The position numbers and the translations under genes were made by a program. A DNA stretch of 18,828 bases, from NCBI GenBank assembly GCA_031282905.1, contig JAITCV010000003.1, positions 1 through 18,828 of the forward strand, written 5' to 3'. Numbering within the stretch: position 1 is the stretch's first letter; the number at the start of each line of letters is the position of its first letter. Below the pieces are notes generated by a model. It did no database searches and was not told where the DNA came from. It worked only from the letters and a program-made list of their open reading frames with translations. The stretch comes from Azoarcus sp. Its GTDB lineage: Bacteria > Pseudomonadota > Gammaproteobacteria > Burkholderiales > Rhodocyclaceae. Of the stretch, positions 1 to 7,613 are shown one piece after another.

Positions 1-2
1 CC

Positions 3-1190
3 CTCCCCCGCCCACATCCGCCCGCCCTCCACCCCTGGAACAGCCTGCTCGATGCGCCGCGCATGAATTGCCACCGCGTCATCGACCATGACCTCGTCGC
101 CATTTTCTACACCTCGGGCAGCACCGGCCATCCCAAGGGCGTGGCGCTATCGCATCGCAACATGGTGGCGGGCGCGCACAGTGTCATCTCATACCTGGAA
201 AACGTCGCCGATGACGTGCTGCTCGCCGCGTTGCCGTTGTCGTTCGACGCGGGATTTTCGCAACTTACCACCGCGTTCGCCGCGGGCGCTCAAGTGGTGC
301 TGCTCAACTACCTGTTGCCGCGTGATGTCATCCGCATGGCGGAACGCGAACGGATAAGCGGGCTGACCGCCGTGCCGCCATTGTGGATACAGCTCGCCCA
401 GTTGCCATGGCCCGCGGGAATTACCGAACACCTGCGTTATTTCGCCACCACCGGCGGACGGATGCCGCAGGCGACGCTTGAACGGCTGCGCGCGGCCCTG
501 CCGAAATCGAAACCCTTCCTGATGTATGGCCTCACCGAAGCCTTTCGCGCCACCTGCCTGCCGCCGGAAGAAATCGACCGCCGCCCCGATTCCATCGGCA
601 AGGCCATCCCCAATGCCGAAGTGCTGGTGCTGCGCCAGGACGGCAGTGAATGCGCCGACGACGAACCCGGCGAGCTGGTGCAGCGCGGCGCTCTGGTCGC
701 GCAGGGATATTGGAACGATGCCGACAAGACCGCCGAACGTTTCCGCCCGCTGCCCGGTCGTGGCGGAGGGCGGGTGATGCCGGAGATCGCGGTGTTTTCC
801 GGCGACACCGTGCGCCGCGACGCGGAAGGTTTCCTGTATTTCATTGGACGCCGCGACGAGATGATCAAGACTTCCGGCTACCGCGTCAGCCCGACCGAGG
901 TCGAGGAAACGCTCTACGCCACTGGAATGATCGGTGAATGCGCGGTTTTCGGTATCGCCCATGACACCCTGGGGCAAAGCATCGTCGCCGTCGTCACCCC
1001 GCCGTCGGATGGCGCAATCGATTTGAATGCGCTCGCCGCCGCATGCCGCGCCAGGATGCCCGCCTACATGGCGCCCGGAACGATCGAAGTCTACCCCGAG
1101 CCGCTGCCACGCAATCCGAATGGCAAGATCGACCGCAAGAGTCTTGCCCAGGACTTTGTCCGGCGTATCGGCCCTGGCGATGATGTGTAA
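3..1190 (+). CDS. Acyl-CoA ligase (AMP-forming), exosortase A-associated, 5'-partial
   Basis: An ANL-superfamily adenylating enzyme, predicted to activate a carboxylic acid with ATP and load it onto CoA or a carrier protein; the natural substrate is unknown. The frame is open to the window edge, so the N-terminal half of the large domain is missing; the ATG at 63 lies inside the domain and is not the true start. Visible motifs: the P-loop YTSGSTGHPKG near 108-140, YGLTEAFRATCLPP near 525, SGDTVRRDAEGFLYFIGRRDE near 795-855, the hinge region MIKTSGYRVSPTEVE, and the C-terminal NPNGKIDRK with the catalytic lysine near 1120-1140. The LTEAFR, RPDSIGKAIPNAE and GYWNDADKTAERFRPLP stretches match my memory of the exosortase-A-associated ligase family (TIGR03098) rather than general fatty acyl-CoA ligases. 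The next gene is the partner decarboxylase of the same system, which supports the call. Confidence 0.88.
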   Translation, partial: LPRPHPPALHPWNSLLDAPRMNCHRVIDHDLVAIFYTSGSTGHPKGVALSHRNMVAGAHSVISYLENVADDVLLAALPLSFDAGFSQLTTAFAAGAQVVLLNYLLPRDVIRMAERERISGLTAVPPLWIQLAQLPWPAGITEHLRYFATTGGRMPQATLERLRAALPKSKPFLMYGLTEAFRATCLPPEEIDRRPDSIGKAIPNAEVLVLRQDGSECADDEPGELVQRGALVAQGYWNDADKTAERFRPLPGRGGGRVMPEIAVFSGDTVRRDAEGFLYFIGRRDEMIKTSGYRVSPTEVEETLYATGMIGECAVFGIAHDTLGQSIVAVVTPPSDGAIDLNALAAACRARMPAYMAPGTIEVYPEPLPRNPNGKIDRKSLAQDFVRRIGPGDDV

Positions 1191-1213
1191 ATTTATTCTG
1201 TGGACGGCTTGCC

Positions 1214-1257
1214 GGGAGCGCGGGCGTCCCCGCAGCGGGCAAGATGCCCGCGCTCCC
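1214..1257. repeat. REP-like inverted repeat between ligase and decarboxylase
   Basis: A perfect 12-bp inverted repeat pairs GGGAGCGCGGGC (1214-1225) with GCCCGCGCTCCC (1246-1257). The 20-nt loop contains a further CCCGC/GCGGG pair. The motif GCGGGCAAGATGCCCGC is a familiar dispersed intergenic palindrome in GC-rich proteobacteria. No T-tract follows, so a terminator role is possible but not shown. It lies in the 188-nt gap before the decarboxylase start. Confidence 0.65.
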
Positions 1258-1378
1258 AAAGTCGACCACTCCCGATCATCACGCCGCTACGCGCCTCGCC
1301 GTGACGAATGCAAAACACGATGCCCATTTGTTCATCATCGACTCGCCCTGTCCAACGCTCTGCCCAAAAGAGACAGCC

Positions 1379-2599
1379 ATGAACCATCCCGTTTCAACCT
1401 TGTTCCCCGTGGCGGACGACACGCTGATCGTCGGCGGCCAGCCTTTGCCCCGGCTGGCCGCGCGGGTCGGACGCACGCCGTTCTATGCCTATGACCGCGC
1501 GCTGATTTCCCGCCGCGTCGCGCAATTGCGCGCCACCCTGCCCCCCCAAATCAAGCTGCATTACGCGCTCAAGGCCAACCCGATGCCCGCGTTGCTCGGA
1601 CATCTGGCGCAATGCATCGACGGTGTCGACATCGCGTCCGCAGGAGAACTGAAACTGGCGCTGGACGCCGGCATCCCCCCTGATGCCATCAGCTTCGCCG
1701 GTCCGGGCAAGACCGCGGCGGAACTTGCCCAAGCGGTCGCCGCCGGCATCTTGGTCAACATCGAATCCGTCCGCGAAATTCCGCTGCTTGCCGCCGCTTC
1801 ACAGGAAATGGGCGTTCCCGCCAGAGTGGCGCTGCGCGTCAATCCGGACTTCGAACTCAAAGCGGCCGGCATGAAGATGGGGGGCGGGTCAAAACCATTT
1901 GGCATTGACGCGGCCATGGCGCCCGAATTGCTGGCGGCCATCGGCCAGACCGGACTGGCGTTCGAGGGCTTTCACTTTTTCCCCGGCTCGCAGAACCTGA
2001 AAAGCGCCGCCATCGTCGAAGCGCAACAAAGAAGTTTCGCGCTCGCGGTGGAACTCGCCGCCCACGCCCCTGCGGCGGTGAAATCGCTCAACCTGGGCGG
2101 CGGTTTCGGCATTCCCTATTTTCCCGGAGAAACCCGGTTGGATATCGCGCCCATCGCCGCCAATCTCGCCGCCATTGCCGCCGATGCCGCCCTGGCGCTG
2201 CCGCGGGCCGAAATCGTCATCGAACTGGGGCGCTATTTGGTGGGCGAGGCCGGTATTTATGTCTGCCGCGTGATAGACCGCAAGCTCTCGCGCGGACAGG
2301 TGTTCCTCGTCACCGATGGCGGCCTGCACCAACACCTGTCGGCATCAGGCAATTTCGGCCAGGTACTGCGCAAGAATTATCCTGTCGCCATCGGTACGCG
2401 CATTGATCATGACTGCCGCGAGACCGTATCCATCGTCGGCCCGCTGTGCACGCCGCTCGATGTGCTCGCCGATCGCGTCCAACTACCCCACGCGCAACCC
2501 GGAGACCTGGTGGTGATCTTCCAGTCCGGCGCCTATGGCGCCAGCGTCAGCCCCCAAGCCTTTCTCGCCCACCCGCCAGTGGTGGAAGTATTGGTTTGA
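1379..2599 (+). CDS. PLP-dependent decarboxylase, exosortase A system-associated
   Basis: A fold-type III (alanine-racemase-like) PLP decarboxylase of 406 residues, related to diaminopimelate and ornithine decarboxylases; the substrate is unknown. The PLP lysine is in YALKANP (Lys65). The glycine-rich phosphate-binding segment LNLGGGFGIPY lies near residue 240, ELGRYLVGEAG near residue 283, a cysteine in GPLCTPLDVLA near residue 355, and GAYGASVSPQAFL near the C-terminus. The order and spacing match the exosortase-A-associated family (TIGR03099), which normally sits beside the acyl-CoA ligase seen just upstream. I chose the ATG at 1379 because an AGAGA lies about 5 nt upstream and MNHPVSTLFP gives the usual family length. 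The frame is open back to 1244, but that part crosses the 1214-1257 repeat and adds no recognisable sequence. The two genes probably make a modified small molecule or lipid used by the PEP-CTERM/EPS locus. Confidence 0.88.
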   Translation: MNHPVSTLFPVADDTLIVGGQPLPRLAARVGRTPFYAYDRALISRRVAQLRATLPPQIKLHYALKANPMPALLGHLAQCIDGVDIASAGELKLALDAGIPPDAISFAGPGKTAAELAQAVAAGILVNIESVREIPLLAAASQEMGVPARVALRVNPDFELKAAGMKMGGGSKPFGIDAAMAPELLAAIGQTGLAFEGFHFFPGSQNLKSAAIVEAQQRSFALAVELAAHAPAAVKSLNLGGGFGIPYFPGETRLDIAPIAANLAAIAADAALALPRAEIVIELGRYLVGEAGIYVCRVIDRKLSRGQVFLVTDGGLHQHLSASGNFGQVLRKNYPVAIGTRIDHDCRETVSIVGPLCTPLDVLADRVQLPHAQPGDLVVIFQSGAYGASVSPQAFLAHPPVVEVLV

Positions 2600-2650
2600 C
2601 CGGCGCGCTTGTACGGCGCTATTCTTTTCCACCTTCGGTATGAAGTCACC

Positions 2651-2988
2651 ATGGCGTTCGGCCCATTTCCCAGTGAGTTCAAGGCATTCATCGATTCGAT
2701 GGTGGAGTTTTCCTTTCCAGGGGAGATCCACGATATCAAAATAGGCTACGCCAACGGCAATGGCGATATCGTTTTAGTATACAAGATCGAATCCGCCCCC
2801 TCTGATTGGCCCAAACAGCCTGTTCCGTTTATGAAATTGGAGATGGCGACCATTCCGTGCTGGATGCGGAGCAAGGAGAGCATATGGCGGTCTACTACCG
2901 CTACCATGAGGATGGCTGCGTCGAGAAATATGCTTCTTCGTTTGCGGAGTGGCTCGAACGGCTGCCGAAATTCCTGAAGGGCAAATAA
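2651..2988 (+). pseudogene. Small SMI1/KNR4-like protein, apparently frameshifted
   Basis: Two overlapping frames together look like one ~112-residue protein. The first frame, from ATG 2651, reads MAFGPFPSEFKAFIDSMVEF and on to SDWPKQPV. It then becomes basic and Ser/Met-rich, ending at 2977. The second frame, open from 2806, supplies VYEIGDGDHSVLDAEQGE and ends SFAEWLERLPKFLKGK at 2988. The acidic GDGDHSVLD segment and the C-terminal SFxEWLERL helix resemble the C-terminal half of SMI1/KNR4 (SUKH) proteins, a family that includes many immunity proteins; this is a weak resemblance. The frame change falls between about 2806 and 2836, and one missing base would restore it. Either the gene is decaying or the base is a sequencing error. 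The ribosome-binding site is poor. Confidence 0.45.
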
Positions 2989-3014
2989 ACACGTATTTTG
3001 TACAAGGGAACACC

Positions 3015-3557
3015 ATGCCAAAGCTTTTCTGCGCCTGCGCGCCCAAGGCCGTTTTCGAACCCTGCGAGTTGCAACCCGGCCTGTCGGCCAAACGCTGCAC
3101 GGCCTGCCGCAGCGTTTTGCTGGCGATGCCGGATTACCGGGCCTGGCGCGACCAGCATTTTTCCGAACTGCCCGCCGTGGAACCCGCGCCGCAGTCCGGA
3201 CGCGAAGCGCCTTCCAAGGCGCGTGCATGTCCGTCCTGCGGACGCCTGATGTCGCGTTATCGCACCGGCAACGCGGAAAGTTTCTGGCTGGATTTCTGCC
3301 CGTCCTGCGAACGGGTCTGGCTCGACGATGGCGAATGGGAAACACTCGAACAAAGCGGCCTCGCGCCCTATCTCGACCTCATTCTGAGTGAAGCCTGGCA
3401 AAAGCGCGTGCAGGCGCAAAGGACGGTTTCCTCTCGCGATGAACTGTTGCGCGCCCGCTTCGGCGAAGACGCCCTGATGGAAATCCGGCGCATCAAGGCG
3501 TGGCTCGCGCAACAACCCAACCGGCGGGACATCCTGACTTTCCTGGCGGAACCGTAA
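3015..3557 (+). CDS. Zinc-ribbon (zf-TFIIB-like) protein
   Basis: A 180-residue cysteine-rich protein. The N-terminus has FCACAPK and KRCTACRSVLL (CxC and CxxC). A second ribbon has ACPSCGRLMSRYR followed by FWLDFCPSCERVWLDDGEWE. The CPSCxxVWLDDGEWE arrangement is typical of the zf-TFIIB family (PF13453), small proteins with a structural zinc site and mostly unknown function. The C-terminal ~65 residues are helical and charged. ATG 3015 is chosen because AAGGGA (3004-3009) sits 5 nt upstream; the frame is open back to 2949 but that part overlaps the preceding ORF. No catalytic residues are recognisable. Confidence 0.7.
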   Translation: MPKLFCACAPKAVFEPCELQPGLSAKRCTACRSVLLAMPDYRAWRDQHFSELPAVEPAPQSGREAPSKARACPSCGRLMSRYRTGNAESFWLDFCPSCERVWLDDGEWETLEQSGLAPYLDLILSEAWQKRVQAQRTVSSRDELLRARFGEDALMEIRRIKAWLAQQPNRRDILTFLAEP

Positions 3558-3702
3558 GCCATACGCGGTTTCAGACCAAGGACGCTTGCGGCGCTGAACG
3601 GCGGCCACTGGAATGCGGTTCATGTTCATGAAACAAAGCAGGCAAGAGCTGAATCGATGGCTGCGGCATCGATGATCACGGCAAAAGTGAGACGGAAGTT
3701 TT

Positions 3703-3723
3703 CCTGAAAAATTCAGGTATATT
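3703..3723 (+). promoter_or_regulatory. Possible promoter with operator-like palindrome ahead of the TelA-like gene
   Basis: A perfect inverted repeat CCTGAA-AAA-TTCAGG (3703-3717) abuts TATATT (3718-3723), a 5/6 match to the sigma-70 -10 box. No good -35 hexamer is seen 16-18 nt upstream, which would fit a regulated promoter. The rest of the 239-nt gap (3558-3796) shows no gene. It also holds ATCGAT direct or inverted copies near 3650-3675. This site could drive the three-gene set at 3797-7498. Confidence 0.35.
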
Positions 3724-3796
3724 GCGTTACCCTCGGTCAATACTGGTTTGTCGTTGAAGCAGTTCCGGGGGCATCACAAAACGCAAGGAGAACGCC

Positions 3797-5038
3797 ATGC
3801 CTGAAACAAGCAATACCGCCGCGCTTCCCGGGACGGACGGCAAGACGGTGGTAGTCAAGACGCCGTTGCAATATCTCGATCGCGCCATGACGGCGCTGCG
3901 CACCCTCGGCGTGACGCCGACGAAGGCCGAGGATGCGCCGATCACCGCCATCCTCGGCAAGATCGCCGATGTCGATCCAACCGAGGTGGCGATCATCGCG
4001 CGCACCCTGCAACAGATGGACGCTTTCAACGAGGCTGTCCGGGAGCAGGTCTCCCAGATCGACATCGGCACCCGCTACGAAGAAATCGCCAAGGCTTTCG
4101 ATTCCATCCGGGACGACGCCAAACGCATGGTCGATCAGCTCGATGACGGCAAGGTCGACCTGATCGAGCGCGTAAGCAATGTCTGGATGAAACTTTCACG
4201 CGGCGATGTCGCCGCGCGCTTCGATACCATTCATCAAAATTTCCTGGCGGTCTCCCGCGATACCCAGAAAGCCATCGAGCGCGAGACCGCCATCCTGGAA
4301 GCCTATACCGATTTCCGCGGTGCGTTGAAACACGGAGAGATCGCCGCGCACGAGATTTTCAAGGCTCTGGAACAAACGCTGGGCGAGAGCAAGGCGGCAT
4401 TACTGGAAGCCTCCAATGCGGTTGCCGCTTGTGGCGAGGGGACGGATTTCAGCGAACGCGCCCGTCTGGAACTGGTTCGGGATGAAAGGCTCAGGGCCAT
4501 GAGGAATACCGAAGCCCAATACCAGGTCGCCAAGGATATCCAAGATAATTTGACCATCGCCTACAACACTTCGGAAGTGGTAATGGCGCGTCTGTTGCAG
4601 ACCACGAATGCCAAGGAGCGGGTATACCAGCAATCCGTCACGTTCTTTTCCACCAACGAAGTCGTCTTTACCGCGCTGAAAGCCACTTTCACCGGCTTGT
4701 TTGGTCTTCACGAAGCCACCCGGACCCTTGATGTCATGAAGGAAGGGGCCAACAAATCCCTGGAAGTGTTGGCGAGTATCGGCGGCAAGGTGCTCGAAGA
4801 AGCCACCAAGGCCGGTTATGGCCCGACGATCCGGGTCGAAGCCGTCAAGAAACTGGTCGATAGCGTGGTGGATTTCCAGCAACGTTCGGTGCAGATCGTC
4901 GAAGAAATGCGCAAGGCGGCAACCCGGAACAGCGAGGAAATCCGGGAAGCGGTCGAAGACGGACGGCAGCGCATGGCGCAGTTGGCCAGGGAAGGCAACG
5001 TGCTGGAGTTGCCGCCAGCAGGAAATCAGGGCAAGTGA
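3797..5038 (+). CDS. TelA-like (toxic anion resistance family-like) helical protein
   Basis: A 413-residue, almost all-helical soluble protein with no signal peptide or membrane segment. The layout recalls the TelA family (PF05816): an N-terminal helical region, a central RLELVRDERLRAMRNTEAQYQ segment (near residue 220-240) where TelA has its LEKRLHDL helix, and a C-terminal part. In that C-terminal part, ANKSLEVLASIGGKVLEE, then RVEAVKKLVDSVVDFQQRS and a charged EEIREAVEDGRQRM helix follow TelA's last three helices. Similarity is by pattern only, and the family is diverged. TelA proteins are linked to tellurite or envelope stress, but their biochemical role is unclear. A strong Shine-Dalgarno AAGGAG (3785-3790) is 6 nt before ATG 3797. 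The two genes that follow encode a membrane protein and a coiled-coil protein, which suggests one complex at the inner membrane. Confidence 0.55.
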   Translation: MPETSNTAALPGTDGKTVVVKTPLQYLDRAMTALRTLGVTPTKAEDAPITAILGKIADVDPTEVAIIARTLQQMDAFNEAVREQVSQIDIGTRYEEIAKAFDSIRDDAKRMVDQLDDGKVDLIERVSNVWMKLSRGDVAARFDTIHQNFLAVSRDTQKAIERETAILEAYTDFRGALKHGEIAAHEIFKALEQTLGESKAALLEASNAVAACGEGTDFSERARLELVRDERLRAMRNTEAQYQVAKDIQDNLTIAYNTSEVVMARLLQTTNAKERVYQQSVTFFSTNEVVFTALKATFTGLFGLHEATRTLDVMKEGANKSLEVLASIGGKVLEEATKAGYGPTIRVEAVKKLVDSVVDFQQRSVQIVEEMRKAATRNSEEIREAVEDGRQRMAQLAREGNVLELPPAGNQGK

Positions 5039-5045
5039 ACGGATG

Positions 5046-5078
5046 CGTGGCAATCCACAGGCTTGCTGGATTGCCACG
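5046..5078. repeat. 12-bp hairpin made of GTGGCAATCC-type dispersed repeat
   Basis: A perfect 12-bp stem pairs CGTGGCAATCCA (5046-5057) with TGGATTGCCACG (5067-5078) around a 9-nt loop. The arm is the end of a widespread dispersed bacterial repeat of the form TTGCGAGG...GTGGCAATCC. It starts 8 nt after the stop of the TelA-like gene. It could attenuate transcription or protect the mRNA 3' end, but no T-tract follows. Confidence 0.6.
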
Positions 5079-5123
5079 GGCCTTCGCCTCATCTAGCATT
5101 CTTGTCGAGATGGACGTCGAAAC

Positions 5124-5140
5124 CCCGGCCTGAGGCCGGG
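5124..5140. repeat. Intercistronic hairpin before the membrane-protein gene
   Basis: A perfect stem pairs CCCGGCC (5124-5130) with GGCCGGG (5134-5140) around a TGA loop. It lies 29 nt upstream of the chosen ATG of the next gene, so it may affect transcript processing or translation start. No T-tract follows. Confidence 0.5.
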
Positions 5141-5169
5141 CGGGATTGCAAACCAGAGTGGGTTTTACG

Positions 5170-6105
5170 ATGAAAGCAGATTCCGCGCAAACGCCCGGGA
5201 ACGATGCCAAAGCCATGGATGATCTGCTGATGGCGATGGATGTGGTCGATACCTTGCGTTACGAGGATGAACTCGTGCGCAAGGAACTTGGCCAGGATGA
5301 ACGTGACGAGACGCTCAAACAACGCTTGCGCGAAATCTACGAGGGACAGGGGCTGGTGGTGACGGATCGTATCCTGGATGAAGGGATACGCGCCTTGCGG
5401 GAAGACCGCTTTGTCTATCGTCCACAGGGTGGCTGGTTCGCGCGCCACCTTGCTGGCCTATGGGTGCGCCGCACGCGTTGTCTGGCCGTGAGCGGCGTGC
5501 TGCTCCTCGTCATCGGCGGCGTGGTTTTGCAGAATTACCGGGGGGATCTGGCCGAACAACGCCTCCAGGCCGAATTGACGACAAGCTTGCCCAAGGAACT
5601 GGCGGCGGCCGCATCATTTGCATTGTCCCAGGCCGGGGACGCGCAGGCGCGCGAACGGATCGGCGCCCTGCGCGCTGGCGGAGAAAGCGCCCTGATGGCG
5701 GGCGATGCCGCCAAGGCAAAAGAAGCCATCGCGGATTTGAAACAGATTAGCCGCAGCTTGACGGAAAGTTTCAAATTGCGAATCGTCAGCCGACCGGGCG
5801 CGTATTCAGCCGTGTTTCGTGTCCCCGACGACAATCCGAAATCGCGCAATTATTACATCATCGTCGAAGCCATCGGCGATGATGGAAAAGTCATTCCGCA
5901 GGATATTGTCAATGAGGAGAGCAACGCATCCAGCACGGTTACGCAATGGGGACAAAGGGTTCCTTTCAAGACCTACGAAGCCGTGCGCGGGGACAAGATG
6001 GATGACGGCATTATCCAGAACAATATCGTTGGCGAAAAACCGCGTGGTTCCCTGTCCGTTCGCTACACAATATCTGTTCAAAATGGCGCGATAACACAAT
6101 GGTAA
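5170..6105 (+). CDS. Single-pass membrane protein, probable DUF6384 family
   Basis: A 311-residue protein. Residues 15-85 form an acidic helical cytosolic domain, MDDLLMAMDVVDTLRYEDEL to ALREDRFVYRPQGG. A basic stretch ARHLAGLWVRRTR (91-103) precedes one transmembrane helix, CLAVSGVLLLVIGGVVL (104-120), so the N-terminus is predicted inside and the C-terminus outside. A helical stalk (about 125-200) leads to a C-terminal domain of probable beta structure (FKLRIVSRPGAYSAVFRVPD onward, 201-311). I recognise the N-terminal signature as probably DUF6384, a family of unknown function; no catalytic motif is visible. ATG 5170 is preferred, although an in-frame TTG at 5146 is open. It lies between a TelA-like gene and a coiled-coil gene, so it may be the membrane anchor of that set. 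Confidence 0.65.
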   Translation: MKADSAQTPGNDAKAMDDLLMAMDVVDTLRYEDELVRKELGQDERDETLKQRLREIYEGQGLVVTDRILDEGIRALREDRFVYRPQGGWFARHLAGLWVRRTRCLAVSGVLLLVIGGVVLQNYRGDLAEQRLQAELTTSLPKELAAAASFALSQAGDAQARERIGALRAGGESALMAGDAAKAKEAIADLKQISRSLTESFKLRIVSRPGAYSAVFRVPDDNPKSRNYYIIVEAIGDDGKVIPQDIVNEESNASSTVTQWGQRVPFKTYEAVRGDKMDDGIIQNNIVGEKPRGSLSVRYTISVQNGAITQW

Positions 6106-6115
6106 GGACATTCCC

Positions 6116-7498
6116 ATGAATTCAAACAGAGTATTATCCCTTCTTGCCAGCGCGCACAAGGATATCCGGCGAGCGGAACAAGAAGTCATGGCGGAAATGA
6201 ACGAATTGGGCAAACGGATCGCCACCATCGAAGCCGGGCGACTCAATGCTTACCGGACGCTTGCCAGGATGCGTCTGGGCGAGATCACAGCCAACACGGT
6301 CGTGGATAATTTGAACGCCATTGAAAGAAAGGCCAGATCAAAATTCGATGCTTTCACGCAACTTCGCGCGCAGCTTCAGGAAGAAAGTTTTGCGCTGGAA
6401 AAAAAGATTGCGGAGGCGGAAGAGCAGCGCGAAGCCATTTTGCGGCAGATCGACGGCACGCGCGCCGAAATCGCCGCGGTGGAAGAAAAGGCGCGCCAAT
6501 CTCTGGCGGGAGATGCCGATTGGGCGCGGCTGGTCGCCGAAGTGCGCGTCACGGAGCAGAAATTCGCCGCCGCCAATGCAAAAGCCGAAGAACGGGAAAA
6601 GGATAGAGAAAATAAATCCCAGCCCTATCTTGCCGATCCACTGTTCAAATATCTGCATGAGCGGCATTACGGAACTGCCGAATATCGCCCTGGAATGGGG
6701 TGGATTCGCTGGGGCGACGGCTGGGTGGCGAAAGTCATCCAGTTCGAAGCGGCCCGGCGCAATTTTGCCATGTTGAACGCGTTGCCTGTGCGTTTGCGGG
6801 AGCACGTCGAAAATCTTCATCAAATCCTGCTGGCACAAACAAAAATGCTGGAGAGCAAATATCGCCAAACGAAACTCGATCAAGGCGTCGGCCCGCTGGA
6901 AGAAAAACTCGCGGGACAAAACAAAGCCCTGGAAAATCAGGAAAAAACGGGCAAGGATTTGCAGGAGGCGCGAGCGCGAAACCTCGCCCGCCATCAGAAT
7001 CTGGTAAACGGCGATGACGCCAACGGCTTGAACGCAGCCCTTGCCATCGTCGTCACCTCATTGCGGCAGGAGGGCCTGCCTGCCTTGATGGAAAAGGCCC
7101 TGAAAACGGCCACGCCCAAGGATGACGAGATCGTTCTCGAACTGGAAACGCTCCAGAAGAATCTCTCCCAGGCGCAGGCGGATTTCGCGGCATCCCAAAA
7201 CAGACTCAGTGCGATCAAGCGCCAGAAGGATCAATACCAAGGCATCGAAGAAGAATTCCGTGCCCGTGGATACGATGGCGATTTCCGCAATGAAGAAGAC
7301 ATCCGCCTGATAATCGACGACATGAAGACCGCAGCCAGAGCATTCGGCGAATTCTGGAAAGTACTGGACAGGAATTACCTCCCGCGTCCCAAGCCCAGCA
7401 GCAATCATTGGTCCACTTCCGGCGGAATATCCGGTGGCGGATTCGCTTCCAGGGGAAGCATTGGCGGCGGTGGATTCAAGACTGGAGGCGGTTTCTGA
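6116..7498 (+). CDS. Large coiled-coil protein with Gly-rich C-terminal tail
   Basis: A 460-residue protein of unknown function with no signal peptide or membrane segment. Long heptad-like charged helices cover about residues 15-160 and 235-390. They are separated by a compact, aromatic-rich middle (YLADPLFKYLHERHYG, then MGWIRWGDGWVAKVIQFEAA, about 170-210). The last ~35 residues are Gly/Ser-rich and end GGGGFKTGGGF, a tail probably disordered or involved in assembly. AAGGA (6103-6107) overlaps the stop codon of the preceding gene and only 10 nt separate the two, so they are cotranscribed. The middle domain, with its conserved-looking tryptophans, is the part most likely to have a specific function. 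Its neighbours suggest a cytosolic scaffold for the membrane protein and the TelA-like partner. Confidence 0.7.
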   Translation: MNSNRVLSLLASAHKDIRRAEQEVMAEMNELGKRIATIEAGRLNAYRTLARMRLGEITANTVVDNLNAIERKARSKFDAFTQLRAQLQEESFALEKKIAEAEEQREAILRQIDGTRAEIAAVEEKARQSLAGDADWARLVAEVRVTEQKFAAANAKAEEREKDRENKSQPYLADPLFKYLHERHYGTAEYRPGMGWIRWGDGWVAKVIQFEAARRNFAMLNALPVRLREHVENLHQILLAQTKMLESKYRQTKLDQGVGPLEEKLAGQNKALENQEKTGKDLQEARARNLARHQNLVNGDDANGLNAALAIVVTSLRQEGLPALMEKALKTATPKDDEIVLELETLQKNLSQAQADFAASQNRLSAIKRQKDQYQGIEEEFRARGYDGDFRNEEDIRLIIDDMKTAARAFGEFWKVLDRNYLPRPKPSSNHWSTSGGISGGGFASRGSIGGGGFKTGGGF

Positions 7499-7516
7499 AA
7501 GCCTGTTCAAGATTTC

Positions 7517-7540
7517 GTAGGGGCGAGGCATGCCCCTAAC
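7517..7540 (+). repeat. GTAG-type REP palindrome
   Basis: GTAG at 7517-7520 opens a 7-bp stem, TAGGGGC (7518-7524) with GCCCCTA (7532-7538), around the loop GAGGCAT. Palindromes with a 5' GTAG foot are the typical substrates of RAYT (TnpA-REP) transposases. It lies between converging genes (the + coiled-coil gene and the - esterase) and could also act as a terminator. A second copy with a different stem is on the minus strand at 14908-14930. Confidence 0.6.
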
Positions 7541-7613
7541 CCAACCCCAGCGGTTCGGATGACTGAACGGCCGTGGATTTGCCACGCGCGCCGTGCCCGA
7601 AACCTTCCCGCCG

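Noticed and set aside
1214..1257. Rho-independent terminator of the ligase gene
   Set aside because: The hairpin is strong but lacks a following T-tract and matches a dispersed repeat type, so it is listed as a repeat.
189..1259. 356-residue minus-strand ORF
   Set aside because: It is antisense to the acyl-CoA ligase, whose motifs are unmistakable; the ORF has no recognisable domain and arises from high GC.
2901..3740. 279-residue minus-strand ORF
   Set aside because: It is antisense to the zinc-ribbon gene; no start signal or domain supports it.
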